A stretch of DNA of 51,917 bases, taken from contig BQKZ01001553.1 of the NCBI GenBank assembly GCA_036244855.1, positions 14,497-66,413 of the forward strand, written 5' to 3'. Under the pieces are notes generated by a model, which was not told the origin of the DNA, made no database searches, and saw nothing but the letters and a program-made list of their open reading frames with translations. This stretch comes from Temnopleurus reevesii (Eukaryota; Echinodermata; Echinoidea; Temnopleuroida; Temnopleuridae). This document shows positions 32,191 to 44,500 of this stretch, piece after piece. Made by a program: the position numbers and the translations under genes. The stretch's first letter is position 1. Every line of letters starts with the position of its first letter.

Positions 32191-34580
32191 AGCTAGCTTC
32201 AAAGTATACTGAATATATTTAGAAATATTGAGTGTTGATGTTTTGAATTAAGCTAGATTTTACATTTTTTTAAAAAGATGAAAACATCTCCTCTAAGCTC
32301 CATGGCTGCCATCATCTTCAATATCCCTTTGCTTTATGCATTGGTAAAGTTGTTACACAGTCACTCATAATGTCTTTGACCAATTCAGATATACAGCATT
32401 AAACCACTGAAACGAACACCAGCTTAACAAACTAGTTTAATGGTTGGTCCGGACGGGACAAACGGGCCTGAAACTGCACTTCCATGAAAAGGAATAGAAC
32501 TTCCTAAAAGAATTCACCTACATGTACATACATGTAGATAAGACTTTCCCACAGTGTGATCCCACACCTTAAGTATGGATGTACATACATAGATTTTAGG
32601 AGTGCAGACCATTGTCTTTGGGTACTTGTTCTAAACAATCAAGACTATTCATGAAGGACATTGCTCATGAATCCTGGCTGAAATTTGATCTAGTCTGCAT
32701 TTAGTACAAAGGATGCACAGCAACGTTTTAGTCACATCATTTAAGAATTTAAAGCTGTAACGAAAATCTGTATTTGTTATATCACTGTTGGTTGTGTATA
32801 TGAGATATGTGACAGTTTATAATAACTCAGTTTATACATGCAGTTCCACAACTCATTCTATCAACTAAATATATTCCAAAATGGAGAAGAATTACATAAT
32901 TTGATGTCCAACTCAGAAATGCTGCGGTTCAATCAGAAAGTGTAATGTTGCTCTTGCTATGGGGATATGAGCCATTGCTTAGATAATATACTCACAAGGC
33001 GTGACCAAACAAAAACAGAGAAGAGTGAGAGCATTTATTTCATGCAACTTATGCGCTCAGAAAGACTTGCATCATATGAATGATCATGTCTTCGAATTTA
33101 CGGTCACATATCAAGTAAATGTGCTTGAAAAAATAATTATGATGAAAGTCATTAGGTGCATAGCCTAAATGAAGAAAGACATTAGGTTTTTATCAAGATT
33201 TGTATGAATGTTATTCACAAACTGAAGGAAATTGATTTTTTATCCATTTAGTTTTCTTTCTTTTATTCTTTTATACTGCTTGTGTTTGGAAGGTGGTGAT
33301 TCCATGGTGCTGGCATCAGTGTGTATTTTATGCAATCCGAAACAATGAAAATGCAAACTTTATATTTGATCATGACCAAAAGGATCTTTGATACGTAAAA
33401 TGTTATTCCTCTTTCTAACTTTATATTTGCATTTTTGTACATTTTAGTATTTTATACATTGTTATATTTCTGATTGGAAACTACACCCAGTTTTTTAAAT
33501 AAATGTGATTTTGTAGTCTTTCGAAAAGTGCAGAAAATTTCTATTGTACTTGCATATTTGCCTCTTTTCTGGCGACAATAATACAAGCAGACATTGTCAG
33601 TTGCCTTACGTAGCAACAAGCACTACATGTGTAATTCATTTTTGCTATTGAAGTTATTCAATGATTATTTGATATAAGATGTACAAATAGTTTCTCATCA
33701 GCAATTTCACAAAACATACTTTTATAGCATTTGACTACACATTACAAAAGCTGTGAGTAGTTTCATGCATTGTCATGGTATTTTAGGCTTCATGTTTGTT
33801 CAACATCCAATCCTATTTTTTCTTTCTAAAGCTGTCAATTTATGAAAGCAATTGTATTATTTGATATTTAAACTGATGTAATTCATATAAATATTCACTT
33901 GTCATTATTTAACCCAAAGTCATTTGAAATGTAAATTTATGTTAAACCTGTAAATGTAAATGGTAAATGTAATGTATATTCAGAGTAACATATATTTTCA
34001 TTTAATTTCAACATTTTTGTGAAGAAGGATAAACTTTATATATTGTGGCGAAATGACCAAATGAATGAATAGGGATTTGCAGATGTACATGTATAAGTGG
34101 AAAAGCAATAAATAAATGTGTGGATCATATGATATTTACTTATTTGTAGTAAGATTTGACATCCTTAATTTGAAGAACAGCATAGTGCTGTTTGTTAATC
34201 AAATAAATCGCTGTTAAACAGGAAGAAATAGTAAGTCCCCCTCTATTGAAAGTAACACCCACTTTTGGACAAGCGAATTTTCCCTTGGTGCAATTTTGAT
34301 GTGTCTCAACTATTTGGCTACTTTGGGAGTAAAAATGGAAATGTTTTATCCAGATAGATGGAAAAAAATAAAAGGAATCACCATTTCCATCTAGGAATAT
34401 TTAGTAGAATCATTGAGAAAACAGACTTAACTCATACTCATATTGGTCGAGAATTCATATCCTTTCCTTGTTTCCAAATGGTTGGGAGTTCCAAATAATT
34501 GATCGTATCCGACAATGTGTAAGCGATTACAGTACATATATGCTCACTTACATGTATGCATTATACATGGAGGGGGTGGG
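32191..34580. other. ARAP 3' flank / possible long 3' UTR
   Basis: AT-rich, no coding signal. Candidate polyadenylation signals AATAAA at 33498-33503 and overlapping AATAAATAAA at 34107-34116, the latter followed by TGTGTGG. Either could end a long ARAP 3' UTR. Confidence 0.35.
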
Positions 34581-34866
34581 GGCGTGTTTCATAAAGCTGT
34601 TCGTAGAGGTAAGCATGACTTTCCGTGTAAGGAGCTTTCCACGTCAGGAACTGTTTAGAATTAGGAATAACACAGACCAACCGACCAGAAACTAATACCA
34701 AACTCGGTGGAAATACATGAAGTCAATCTTGACTGAAACGCCATAACCTAAACAACTACGCATGACTGGTGACCCATTTGTCACAGAGTAGACATCTAAA
34801 AAAGGATCACCAGTCGTTAACAGGGTCGTAGGTATCTCTGAGCAGCTTTATGAAACAAAGCCCTGA
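34581..34866. repeat. Foldback element, GTTTCATAAAGC family, copy 2
   Basis: Left GGCGTGTTTCATAAAGCTG, right CAGCTTTATGAAACAAAGCCC inverted; contains AGGATCACCAGTCG as in copy 1. About 286 bp. Confidence 0.78.
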
Positions 34867-34941
34867 TCATATTCAACTTTACTGCAACAGTTCTGATAAT
34901 TCTAAAGAGGAGGGACCTACTATTATGATGTATGCAGACCT

Positions 34942-35099
34942 GGGAGGTGTTTCACCAAGATAAGAAAGACTTTAAGGACGACTTTACGTTCGACCAGTAT
35001 CCCTTCTTGTGAGTATTGGATCACACTGAACTAATACCAGTCGAACTTAAATTCGCACGTACATGTAACTATAAGAACGACTTGGTGAAACACCTCCCT
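34942..35099. repeat. Foldback element, GGTGTTTCACCAAG family
   Basis: The ends GGGAGGTGTTTCACCAAGAT and inverted ACTTGGTGAAACACCTCCC, with inner GTTCGACCAGTAT / ATACCAGTCGAAC arms. Partial ends of the same family occur at about 205-300. Confidence 0.85.
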
Positions 35100-36378
35100 G
35101 TAATAGTAGGTTTTCGAAATTTATTGACTGAGGTTTGTGGACGGTGCCTTTTGGAACAAAATGACGCGCACATCAGTTGTGCAATTGTCATTTGATGCGT
35201 TTTTTATCGACGAAAAGCCCCCATCCATCAATTACGAAAACCCACTAATAACACGTAATATACCTGTATGTATGTTTGTAATATTATTGTTTGTATTTTT
35301 TATCCAAGAGCTGTGATATACTTCTCGCACTAAGCTTTATACAGCAGGCTGTATTTAACATGTTTATGAAAATTCATGATTTATGAACGTGTGTAGGATA
35401 CTGTATGGACAGAAATTATTTGTGATTATATAATATATTAAAATACTAAGTCGTGACAAAATGTGAGATTAGAAATAGAAGTTGGGAGCACTGTCATACT
35501 GAATACACTGTAGTTTCTTATTATTTAGAAATGTGTATTTCTTTTGTGAAAAGAAGTAAATATTATAGACTTATTGGAAATATTTGACAACATTTTCAAA
35601 ATCCTGTATTTTCTTGCTACATGTAATTATGATTGTACAAGTAAGAAAAATAGAAAAAACAAAGTTCAGATTGTCTGTCATGACAAACTATTGTATTCTG
35701 ATCATGTAATGGAATTATGGAATCTTTGTCAGCATATAAGAAATATCAATTTTGTACAATACACAAGACGAAGGCTGTTGATTTCCAAATGTAGATTTTA
35801 GATGAGACAATTATAAAAGGTTTGATTTGAATTGATGGATGTTTTTCTTTAATATATTTTGTTTAAATTAATATAAGTGGTACAGTAGTATTAGCTGGTA
35901 ACCTGAAATTACATAAGTAAACTTGCCATTTTTTTTTTTAAAGAAGTTCTTTGATTTCAACTCCTTTTCAGAAAATTATATTTTTAAGTTTCATATTGGT
36001 CTTTTATATTCTATGCAGATTTGCTAACTTTTCAGAAGGATAATTTCTCATAAATTTTTATTATGGAAGAAAAAATTGTGTGGTACACAATTTTAATGTG
36101 AATTGTAAAAATATGTACCCAAGATATTTGATTTGGATGTTTCAGATTCAATTCAAATCATTTTATTTTTAGGTTCTTTTGATAATTCAAATATATACAG
36201 TCATAAATAATAATATGGGTATAATCATTCCTGGACGATATTATACAAAGAGACGGTATGATATATGTGATATATGAGCATATACAGAGTTGTCAACCAA
36301 GATAGAGCAAGTTGAGCCAATATTTTCATATTCTGGAAAAGTTGTAATCTCTGTGTTTAACTCAAGTGAGGTTCACAC
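35100..36378. other. Intergenic, no recognised feature
   Basis: AT-rich DNA without repeats or coding signals that I recognise. Confidence 0.55.
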
Positions 36379-36586
36379 TTAAACCAGAAACCTTAATGTT
36401 TCAGAAACTATGACAGAAATATGGAAGCTTATACATACGTGAAGGCGAGTTTTTACAAGTTGCCACCTCATCTTTTTGACCAAAACAAGGTGCCTTGGCA
36501 AGTTGAATAACTTGCCTTTGCGCTGAACATGTAAGCTTCTCTATTTCTGTAACAGTTTCCGAATTCTTAAGGTTTCTGCTCTTAGT
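36379..36586. repeat. Foldback element, AGAAACCTTAA arms
   Basis: The left arm AACCAGAAACCTTAATG...GGAAGCTTATA is inverted at right (GTAAGCTTC...CTTAAGGTTTCTGCTC). Inner ACAAGTTGCC / GGCAAGTTG arms. About 208 bp; the minus-strand open frame across it is incidental. Confidence 0.72.
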
Positions 36587-36852
36587 GCATATATTGATTA
36601 AGTTAGCTTGCTCCATTTTAACATAAATTTCTATTTCTGTTATGCATGATTTTCAATTTAATATTATATTTTGTTTTTCAGAACAGTACTTTTAATTGTT
36701 TTTCTTAACGAAACAGTACTTTATGGGGGCAAATATATATTGCTTTGAGATATTATTTGAAAGAAATTGTGGAGAATAAGAATACAAGCTGATTGTATTG
36801 CATTATTTAATAGGAATATGAACGCCATGAGCTGTTTAATGGTTTTCAGTGT

Positions 36853-37032
36853 ATGGGGTGTTGCTAAAAAGTTGCAATTGATTGCAGGTTGCAGTTGATC
36901 GGAACGCACCAATCAAAATCATTGTTTCATGCGCGTCTTGTTAAATGCACATATCGCGCGCGAATGAAAATGTGCGATACACTTTGTAAAGTTGCAGTTG
37001 ATCTGCAGTTGATTTTGAGCAACACCCCCTAA
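36853..37032. repeat. Foldback element, AACTGCAACTT family, copy 3
   Basis: GGGGTGTTGCTAAAAAGTTG at left and GAGCAACACCCCCT at right are inverted; central CATGCGCGTCTTGTTAAATG core as in copy 1. Confidence 0.82.
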
Positions 37033-37426
37033 GTGTTTCTTTTAATTTTGTAGTTAAATATTTAAAAAATTCTGTTTCCTTCCATCTGAAAGCAGAGTTT
37101 TGCATTCCTGAATATATAAGACATATTTTCATAGGTTCATATATATGTTTCTTATAAAAAAAAAATGTGGAAGTAGCATTTAGCAATTTGTAATTTAGGC
37201 AAAGTTCATTTGGTTGTACAATATACATGTATATGCAAAGGGAGCAACCACATACCCTGTATCTGTATACAATATGTACAAGTATGATGTTATGTTTTTA
37301 TTCCCTAATCTTCCTTTTGATCATCGTAATTACAATCCATTTGAAATATGGCTCTGTCTCAAGGAAATGCAAATAAATTGCTTTTTTAAATGATATCAGT
37401 GTGATGAATATATTTTGTGTAACTCT

Positions 37427-37625
37427 TAATGGTGTTGCTACAAAATTGCGATCACTTGTCATCAATTGCCAGTCGCAGTTGATCAGCAAGTGCTAATCAA
37501 AACCATTATTTTATATGCATCTTGTCAATAGCGAAGACAGTGCAGGAATGAAAATCAGCGTTCAAATTTGCATCTGATTTGCATTCGATTTGTGATCAAT
37601 TGCAACTTCGGACCAACACCCTTTT
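37427..37625. repeat. Foldback element, AACTGCAACTT family, copy 4
   Basis: TAATGGTGTTGCTACAAAAT at left, GACCAACACCCTTTT at right, GATCAATTGCAACTT arms and CATCTTGTCAATAG core. The most diverged of the four copies. Confidence 0.75.
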
Positions 37626-37927
37626 GGTCTAAATTTTACCACAAATCGGTTTCCAAGAAACAAAACTACATATACTGGGAGACAATTTATTGCTGTTCTG
37701 TAGCTATTTATTCTCAAATATACATTTAAAAGACAACTATAAAAAGATTTACAGAAATATAAATACCTCTTATTTACCTGAAAACTTCACAGCCATATCT
37801 AGAGCATAAAACATAAATTGGCTGTTATTCTTGAAAAACCTTGCATACCATGATGTCTCCATCTATTCTACCAACAAAACTACCTTCATTATGGAAATAA
37901 ATGAAAATTTAGAGAGACAGATCCTTT

Positions 37928-38075
37928 GGCCTGTATTCCAATAGCGAGGTTTAACTTAACCCAGGTCTAAGTCATTGTTCTTTAGACTCTTGGTTTAACT
38001 TTTGAATAGCTTGGGTCTAAATAACAAGGACTTAGTCTAGGGTTAAGTTAAACCTCGCTATCGGAATACGGGCCC
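37928..38075. repeat. Foldback element, CCTGTATTCC(A/G)ATAGCGAGG family
   Basis: Left GGCCTGTATTCCAATAGCGA and right TCGCTATCGGAATACGGGCC are inverted, with GGTTTAACTTAACCC / GGGTTAAGTTAAACC arms. About 148 bp. Confidence 0.88.
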
Positions 38076-39399
38076 ACAAGTTTTATTCTCATACAAAATT
38101 TACACCATCAGGGCTGCCAACTCTCATTAATTTCATTTATTTCTAACTTTCAAAAATTTTCTTTCATTTAATGCATTTTGAATTGATCGTTTCTCACTCT
38201 CAACTTCAAATGTTAGCAGCTCTGCATTTCAGTCATTCCAGAGCTGCTCACATGAAACGTTGAGGTGTGTATTATGCATATTCAGTGTTCACCCATACAT
38301 GTATAGATTGTCAAAACTGGAATTCATGTGTGTTAACGACAACAAACAAAGTTTAACATGTTCAACCTATCACAAGCAAACAAACGGAATGACACGTTGT
38401 CCATGCAGGGGTATATCTTTGAAAATTTTAAATTTACTTTGTACCTCAATGGCCTGCAGTACACATTTCGCATAATCTAGCCAAATAAATTTTATATCTG
38501 AATCTGTGTTCAATTGTGAGAAATGCTCCCATTTTTAAACACCTTTCACAGATTCATAAACTTCTGTTATTTCTTCTACACATAACAAAATATACAGTCA
38601 AGCACAAAGAATAAATAACGCATTTTGTTCTGTAGCAATATCTTATGAAAGACAAGTGTCCTGTAGATCACTAATATCCAATGTTTAACAAAGCCATCCT
38701 TCAAGAACGATAGCTAAAAAACTTTTTATAAAACAAGTATACCTAATTTTCATTATCCATTATAAAAATGAGCTTCCATCTTAATCAAGTACGGAAACAT
38801 GCCAAAATAAAATACCGCACATTCTTTCGAACATATTGCAAATGGATGTCCCTCGGGTTCAATGCTTTGCCCTTTTCTTTGGGGTCTGGACAACTCGGCC
38901 TTACATTACACTCTCTCCATGAGATCACATATCTATGGGAAATTCACATTCAATAAGATTCCCCATTCTAATTTCAAGCCCAGTTGTGTCGGAACCTTTT
39001 CTACCGTATATTGTACAACTCGATACATGTTTTTCAAAATGAGAATATTTAATTGCTGCACTGTATTAAGCCAAACTAGTCAAATTACCTGTATAAATAC
39101 ATTGTACATGTATACTGTACTACTATTGCATGTTGGTTTTCCTCAAGGTGCAGTATTGGACCCTTTATCTTCAAGCACTATTCACATAAAACCTGATAAT
39201 TCTGGATAAATGCACAAGAAAATATTAGAAACGATCTCCAAATGAGGAAGTCTATAAGAATGCCCCATGGCATCTCTTATACATTGCTATTATTCACGAA
39301 GCTTTAAAATACATAAACCTTATTCCTCAGGCACCATCTTACAGTGATGGAGGCAGAGGACAAACTTGCACAACCCACAGAAAGATAGCATGTCTCGAG
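38076..39399. other. Intergenic; short reverse-transcriptase-like remnant
   Basis: Mostly featureless AT-rich DNA. A plus-strand frame at about 39126-39179 reads LHVGFPQGAVLDPLSSS, resembling the GVPQGSVLGPLLF motif of non-LTR reverse transcriptase. TTTATT at 38136-38141, 37686-37691 and 37707-37712 are possible polyadenylation signals (AATAAA on the minus strand) for the neighbouring minus-strand gene. Confidence 0.35.
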
Positions 39400-39628
39400 G
39401 TCACCGCACACCACACGACTTCAAGTAGTACTGCCGTTAGACCAAATTTAGAAATAATTGAATATGCCATTATACGTCGTTTCACGGTGAGGTACTTGAT
39501 ATTTGAAACTTGAAGTATCAAGTACTACTAAGTAAATCGCCAAAAGACAACTTTTCGTAGGGCGATTCGTTATCTTTGAAATTGGTCTTAATGTCGTACG
39601 ACCTAAAGTCATGTAGCGTGCGGTGGGC
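39400..39628. repeat. Foldback element, CACCGCAC ends
   Basis: Left TCACCGCACACCACACGACT is inverted at right (GACCTAAAGTCATGTAGCGT then GCGGTGGGC). The arms continue with TTAGACCAAATTT / GAAATTGGTCTTAA. Imperfect, about 229 bp. Confidence 0.7.
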
Positions 39629-40136
39629 TTTTAGAAACATTGCAAATATTTAAAAAGAAGTAATGATTATAACTGATACCATATAACATAAACAAGCCTT
39701 GGACGTAAAATTGTCTTTTGTGCTACTGACATTCAGCTTTCTCAAGTTTTACTAAGCATCAAAAACATCTAATATTGTGAACACTCATGGCGAATAGTCT
39801 ACATACACAGACCATTGGCTTTCAGTGTTGCATTTTGTGCAATGCCTATGCAGTGCATGATGCATAGTCTGAAATTACAGACTGGACTGCATTCCAAGGG
39901 CTCCATAGTACTGTGAACTAGTCTCAAAATACAGACTCTTGATTATACAAATTGCAGAAAACCAAAACAAACACTGAATCTGCAGACTACATGGTGAATA
40001 CAGCTAGTGCTGCGGCAAGGACCCGATTCTGCTCTTTTGCCCAGCGAATTAAGCATTCAGAGCAGGAATGCATCAATTCTGCGTTGAGATAAGACTCGAA
40101 TCTACTTAGTATTGAGACTGATTATAAAAGTGGACA

Positions 40137-40230
40137 TTAGGCCCAAGTCACATAGAAACCTAATAGCAACACAAACGAACACGACTCTTTGTTCAGTTTA
40201 CTGACTATGTGACTGGAGCATTAGCCATCA
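40137..40230. repeat. Foldback element, AGTCACATAG ends
   Basis: TTAGGCCCAAGTCACATAG at left and CTATGTGACTGGAGCATTAG at right are inverted; about 90 bp. Confidence 0.6.
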
Positions 40231-40449
40231 TATTTTCTCATGACAAATCTTTCAGAGTTGTTCATATCAACAGCTCTTTTGACTTATGGTGTGGAGAGTG
40301 CATCCAGAGTTGCAGCACTAGATATAGTTGTTATATTAGACTGATATTTCACATACAGGTAGAGCTGCCTCCACAGACCCTTACCAGGAATGACAAAAAG
40401 TAGATATCACATAAAACTCTTTGTCACCACAGCTGGATGGCCTGTGGGG

Positions 40450-41348
40450 CTTTTGCCATCAATTGTGCCCAGAGTTACCAAACATTGCAGTCATTCTTGA
40501 AGCAACTACCGGATACTACCAAAATCAATATACAAACTCACACATTCTGTGGTTCTCCTGCAAGCAAGCGTGCCCAAAAGTTACCAAACATTGGAGATAC
40601 TCCTTAAAACAGTGTGTATGACCAACATCACAGTTCAATATAGGAATGTATTATAAAGTATGTAGAGCTGATACTACTAACCAAGTCCCAATGTTATCAA
40701 ACATTGCAGTTGCTCTTCAAAACAATATGACCAAAATCACAGTACAAACTATGGATGTATCGCATGGTGTGTTGTGCTGTTGTCTCAAGACATGCCCCCA
40801 AATCCTCCAACATTGCAGATGCTGTTTAAAACGGTGAGTGTGACCAAAATCACAGTTCAATATCAGAATGTATCATATAGTCTGTAGTGTAGATGCCTCT
40901 AACAAATCCCAGAGTCGTAAAACACGTGTGATTGCTCTTCAAGCAATGGATATGACCAAAATCACGGTACAAACTATGGACGTATCCCATAGTCTCAAAC
41001 ATTGCAGATGCTATTCAAAACAGTGAGTGTGACCAAAATCACAAGACAATCAAGGAATGTATCAAAAAGTCTGTAGTCCCAGAGTTATCAAACATTGCCG
41101 TTGCTCTTCAAAGCAATATGTCCAAAATCACAGTACAAACTCTGGATGTATCCCATGGTTGGTAGTACTGCTGCCTTAAGGCATACCCCAAATCTTGAAC
41201 ATTGCAGATGCTGCTTCAAACTGGGAGAATCAGTGTACAATCGTGGAATGTATCATAAAGTCTGTAGTTCAGATGCCGCTACCAGCTACCAAATCCCAGA
41301 GTTATTAAAAAAAAGTTGTGATTGCTCTTCAAACGATAGATACAAAAA
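40450..41348 (-). repeat. Tandem array derived from the end of the neighbouring gene's last exon
   Basis: About eight to nine diverged units, anchor CCAAAATCAC at 40519, 40622, 40731, 40844, 40955, 41033 and 41122 (spacing mostly 103-113, two shorter). Each has a GTACAAACT(A/C)(T/C)GGATGTATC or TTCAATATCAGAATGTATC block. The same block occurs once in the coding end of the minus-strand gene (41354-41385). The array therefore occupies its 3' UTR. Confidence 0.75.
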
Positions 41349-41527
41349 TCATGGTACAAACTCCGGATGTATCACGTAGTCTGGGCGAACATACTTCGGT
41401 TTGACGCGGATGTAGTTGGGAGCGGTGAGATTGCTGTAGTCTGTGATATGATAGTGAGGACCGCTCATGGGCAATGTCTTGGGCTTGCTGTTCAATGTCT
41501 GCATCAATTTGTCCACCGATGTCGCTT
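41349..41527 (-). CDS. Unrecognised gene, last exon with stop
   Basis: 179 nt, acceptor TTGTAATCCACAG. With the G of the previous exon it reads EATSVDKLMQTLNSKPKTLP, MSGPHYHITDYSNLTAPNYI, RVKPKYVRPDYVIHPEFVP, stop TGA. The other two frames lack phase continuity. The last 30 bases are the source of the adjoining tandem array. Confidence 0.88.
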
Positions 41528-44500
41528 CTGTGGATTACAAAGAAAGTACGAAAAGGAAAGGGATGAAGAAGATGAATAAAACATAGAATATTTGTATTCT
41601 CAAAAAATACTTGTAACTTTCTATCTTCTTCATGTTTTCACAATTTCCCTGTTTGTCTTTGTTTCTAAAGTGCCATGAGCACAGTAAGGTGGACCTGTGC
41701 GCTATAAAAGTAGCCACCATTATTATTATCATTATTACCAACCCTGTTTTTATGGGATGATAGTGGCAAATATTTTCACTCTAATATATGAAATTTTACC
41801 TAAAGAAATTATAATACAGACAATGACGAAATATCTTTGTTTCCTTCATCTTCAAAACGTTAAAAATACACTGTTAAACCTCACAAATGCAATCTCTCAG
41901 GAATTCATAAATTAATAGCCTAATAAGTGTAAGATACAGCATGTTAAGCTACTGTACATTCAGATAATTGTAAAGAAAAATCTTTGGGACAGTGACTTAT
42001 TTAAACTTTTTTGCCATATAACAAGAGAGGCCAGCATATTTTTAGTGTAAACTCATGCTGGCTAAAATGGGGTATCAAAAGGGGACCGTAGTAAAATCAA
42101 TGGCTTACAATGAAGGCATGTTTTTTTGTTCAAATATTTGCCCCTTGTTGCATTCATGCAGAGGACTGTTACTGACAAAGCTTTTGCAAGAAAGTGACGT
42201 CTTATTTTTTTAAACAGACAAATTGCGGGTTCCAATAACCAATATTTAGGACAGCCTCTGGGCTGCCCAAAAAATGTCAGGCAATGTAAATGGAGTCTAA
42301 GTTTTGGTTCATATCACAGGGACTGAACTTTATAATTTTCAGACGAGCTATATATACAATTGCAGTTCTCCTGGAGGTTCTCAAAGAGAGTTGCAGGGGA
42401 GCTAAATTGGGTTTACATGTACAAGGGGCTCTAAAAATCACTCCTCCCCAAATCACTTAAGGGGAGCACTACGAAAGCATAAATATTAGTCCATGACATA
42501 TCCGAAAGTTAGGTCCTCTCTTACCTCCTGCGCCTGCTGCCTTGAGGAACCGATGATGAGATGCTTTATGAGGGACGGGATCCTTCCGATGGTCACGGTG
42601 GGAAACCTGTAGATTGTGCACGCTTGCTCGCTCTATCATGTTACGCACTGCTTTACGATCTGAAAAGGCGAAAAACCAAAGAAAATCCATGAAGGTCATT
42701 TCATGTTATATCCTACTTGTACTTATAAGATTGTTTCCATTGTGATTGGTCAAGGAGCAGTCATGTGATCAAAAATGTTTTATCCATGACAGAAACTGGG
42801 TATGGCGTGACGTCATTTGCGTCATAACTCTGAATATTTTTTAATATGTCAATATTGTGACGTCATCTTTTACAATAACTGGATATTCAGCTATCGATAC
42901 ACAATAATTGCAGTCTGCGATGCGATATCGAGATCAAAGGTTGTCGAAACATAAACAACAATATGGCTGCACCCAGTACCAGTGGAGAATTCAAAGTCAA
43001 TGAACCGAGATTTTATCTCGTAGATTATGACGATTTGGAAGAATTCATTTCATCAACAGATTCAGAGAGCTCCTGGATTGTTAAAATTATTTCAGTTTAC
43101 ATATGTAGGATACAAATAAAAAAAAAATATACAAATAATGCACGTTTTCAAAGTACTATTTGAAATTATGGATTCTTCAGTGACTGGAATAGTGCTATGC
43201 CAGTCACCTCACAATCCATAATTTCAACCAGAACTTTTCATAGCATGGTATATTTTTGATTAATATTACCTGAAGCCCTAATCATTGAAACACGAGAGAC
43301 TAAAATATATTCACATGCTTTCCCATACCATTTAAAAAAATGTTGGGTAGTCGGAAACATATATTCTTGAAGGTTTGGGAACACATTTCTTGTGAAAAAT
43401 AAGGTTTAAAATGATTATACGGGAGAGAAAAGCTAAAGATTAATTGAAAATGACTTTTATTTCACCTGCTCAAAACGATATTACCCCTGGCACCAAGAGA
43501 TCAGAAATCATAAATATTTTGGGTGATTTATATGAGTGTTGGAGACCTGTGACCTTTGAACCCCTGACCCTATAAGTCTGATCAATTCAACCTCCCACAC
43601 TTACAACATGTATACACACTTGAGCAAAGTTTAGTAGAAATTTGTTCAATTGTTCTGAAGTTATTGTGGTTAACAGGCCATTTTTCAGGCCAAAATCAAA
43701 ATCAATACAATAAGCAATTTTGGTTGAAATATTAAAATTCAGATTTGCACAGATCTTTGATATTGTTATATCAATGCTGCTATAGGCACTACAATCTGTC
43801 CAACTTTCAAACTTTGACCAAAAAATCTAATTAATAGACTAGTGGCTGCATTGAATGTACTGTAATTTATAACTTTTCAGCCAAATTCAAGCCGAAGTAC
43901 CCTCATGATGTTGTTAGTTGCTTCTAGTTTAGCCAAAGCTTTTTTGCTGAAATAAAAAGCACCTTAATTTGCAGACTTTTCTGCTATGCTATGATATCCA
44001 AAACATTAAAAACTTTATACACTGTATATGATTGTTGATTTTTTCTATCCTCACCTCTTTCGTTTGCCAGCTTCATCCAGGCTTCAGCAGCTTGTGCCGA
44101 CCAGGGATCGTTTATAACTCTCCTCGTGCTCTGAAAAATTATAAAAGGATTATGTTATGAGTTTTTCAATTACTTACAACAAACGCAAATCCTGTCAATA
44201 CTAATCTCAAGAAAATGTTAGAATAACTACAAGTATAAGGGGGAAATAATTCACTTTTGACAAACTGCTAAACAATTGCCTCTAAAGAGCATAGGGGCAT
44301 TGCAAATGATACAATATCAAACCAATAGATATTTTCATTCACAAGACATAACAAAATGTGTAAATAAGCTGTCACAGCTTTTGTAAATATGATGAAAGTA
44401 AATGAAACATCATACATGTACATACATAGGCAGTTTTTTCTTCATTTGAGCAATATCTGCTTTATCTTTTAAGATTATTATTCACATCAATTGATAATTC

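Noticed and set aside
35574..35801. 75-residue plus-strand frame in the intergenic region
   Set aside because: Composition of AT-rich noncoding DNA; no recognised motif.
36401..36616. 71-residue minus-strand frame starting MEQANLINIC
   Set aside because: Lies across a foldback element; no homology recognised.
40450..41348. CRISPR-like array
   Set aside because: Repeat units are diverged, adjacent without unique spacers, in an intron-bearing eukaryotic locus.
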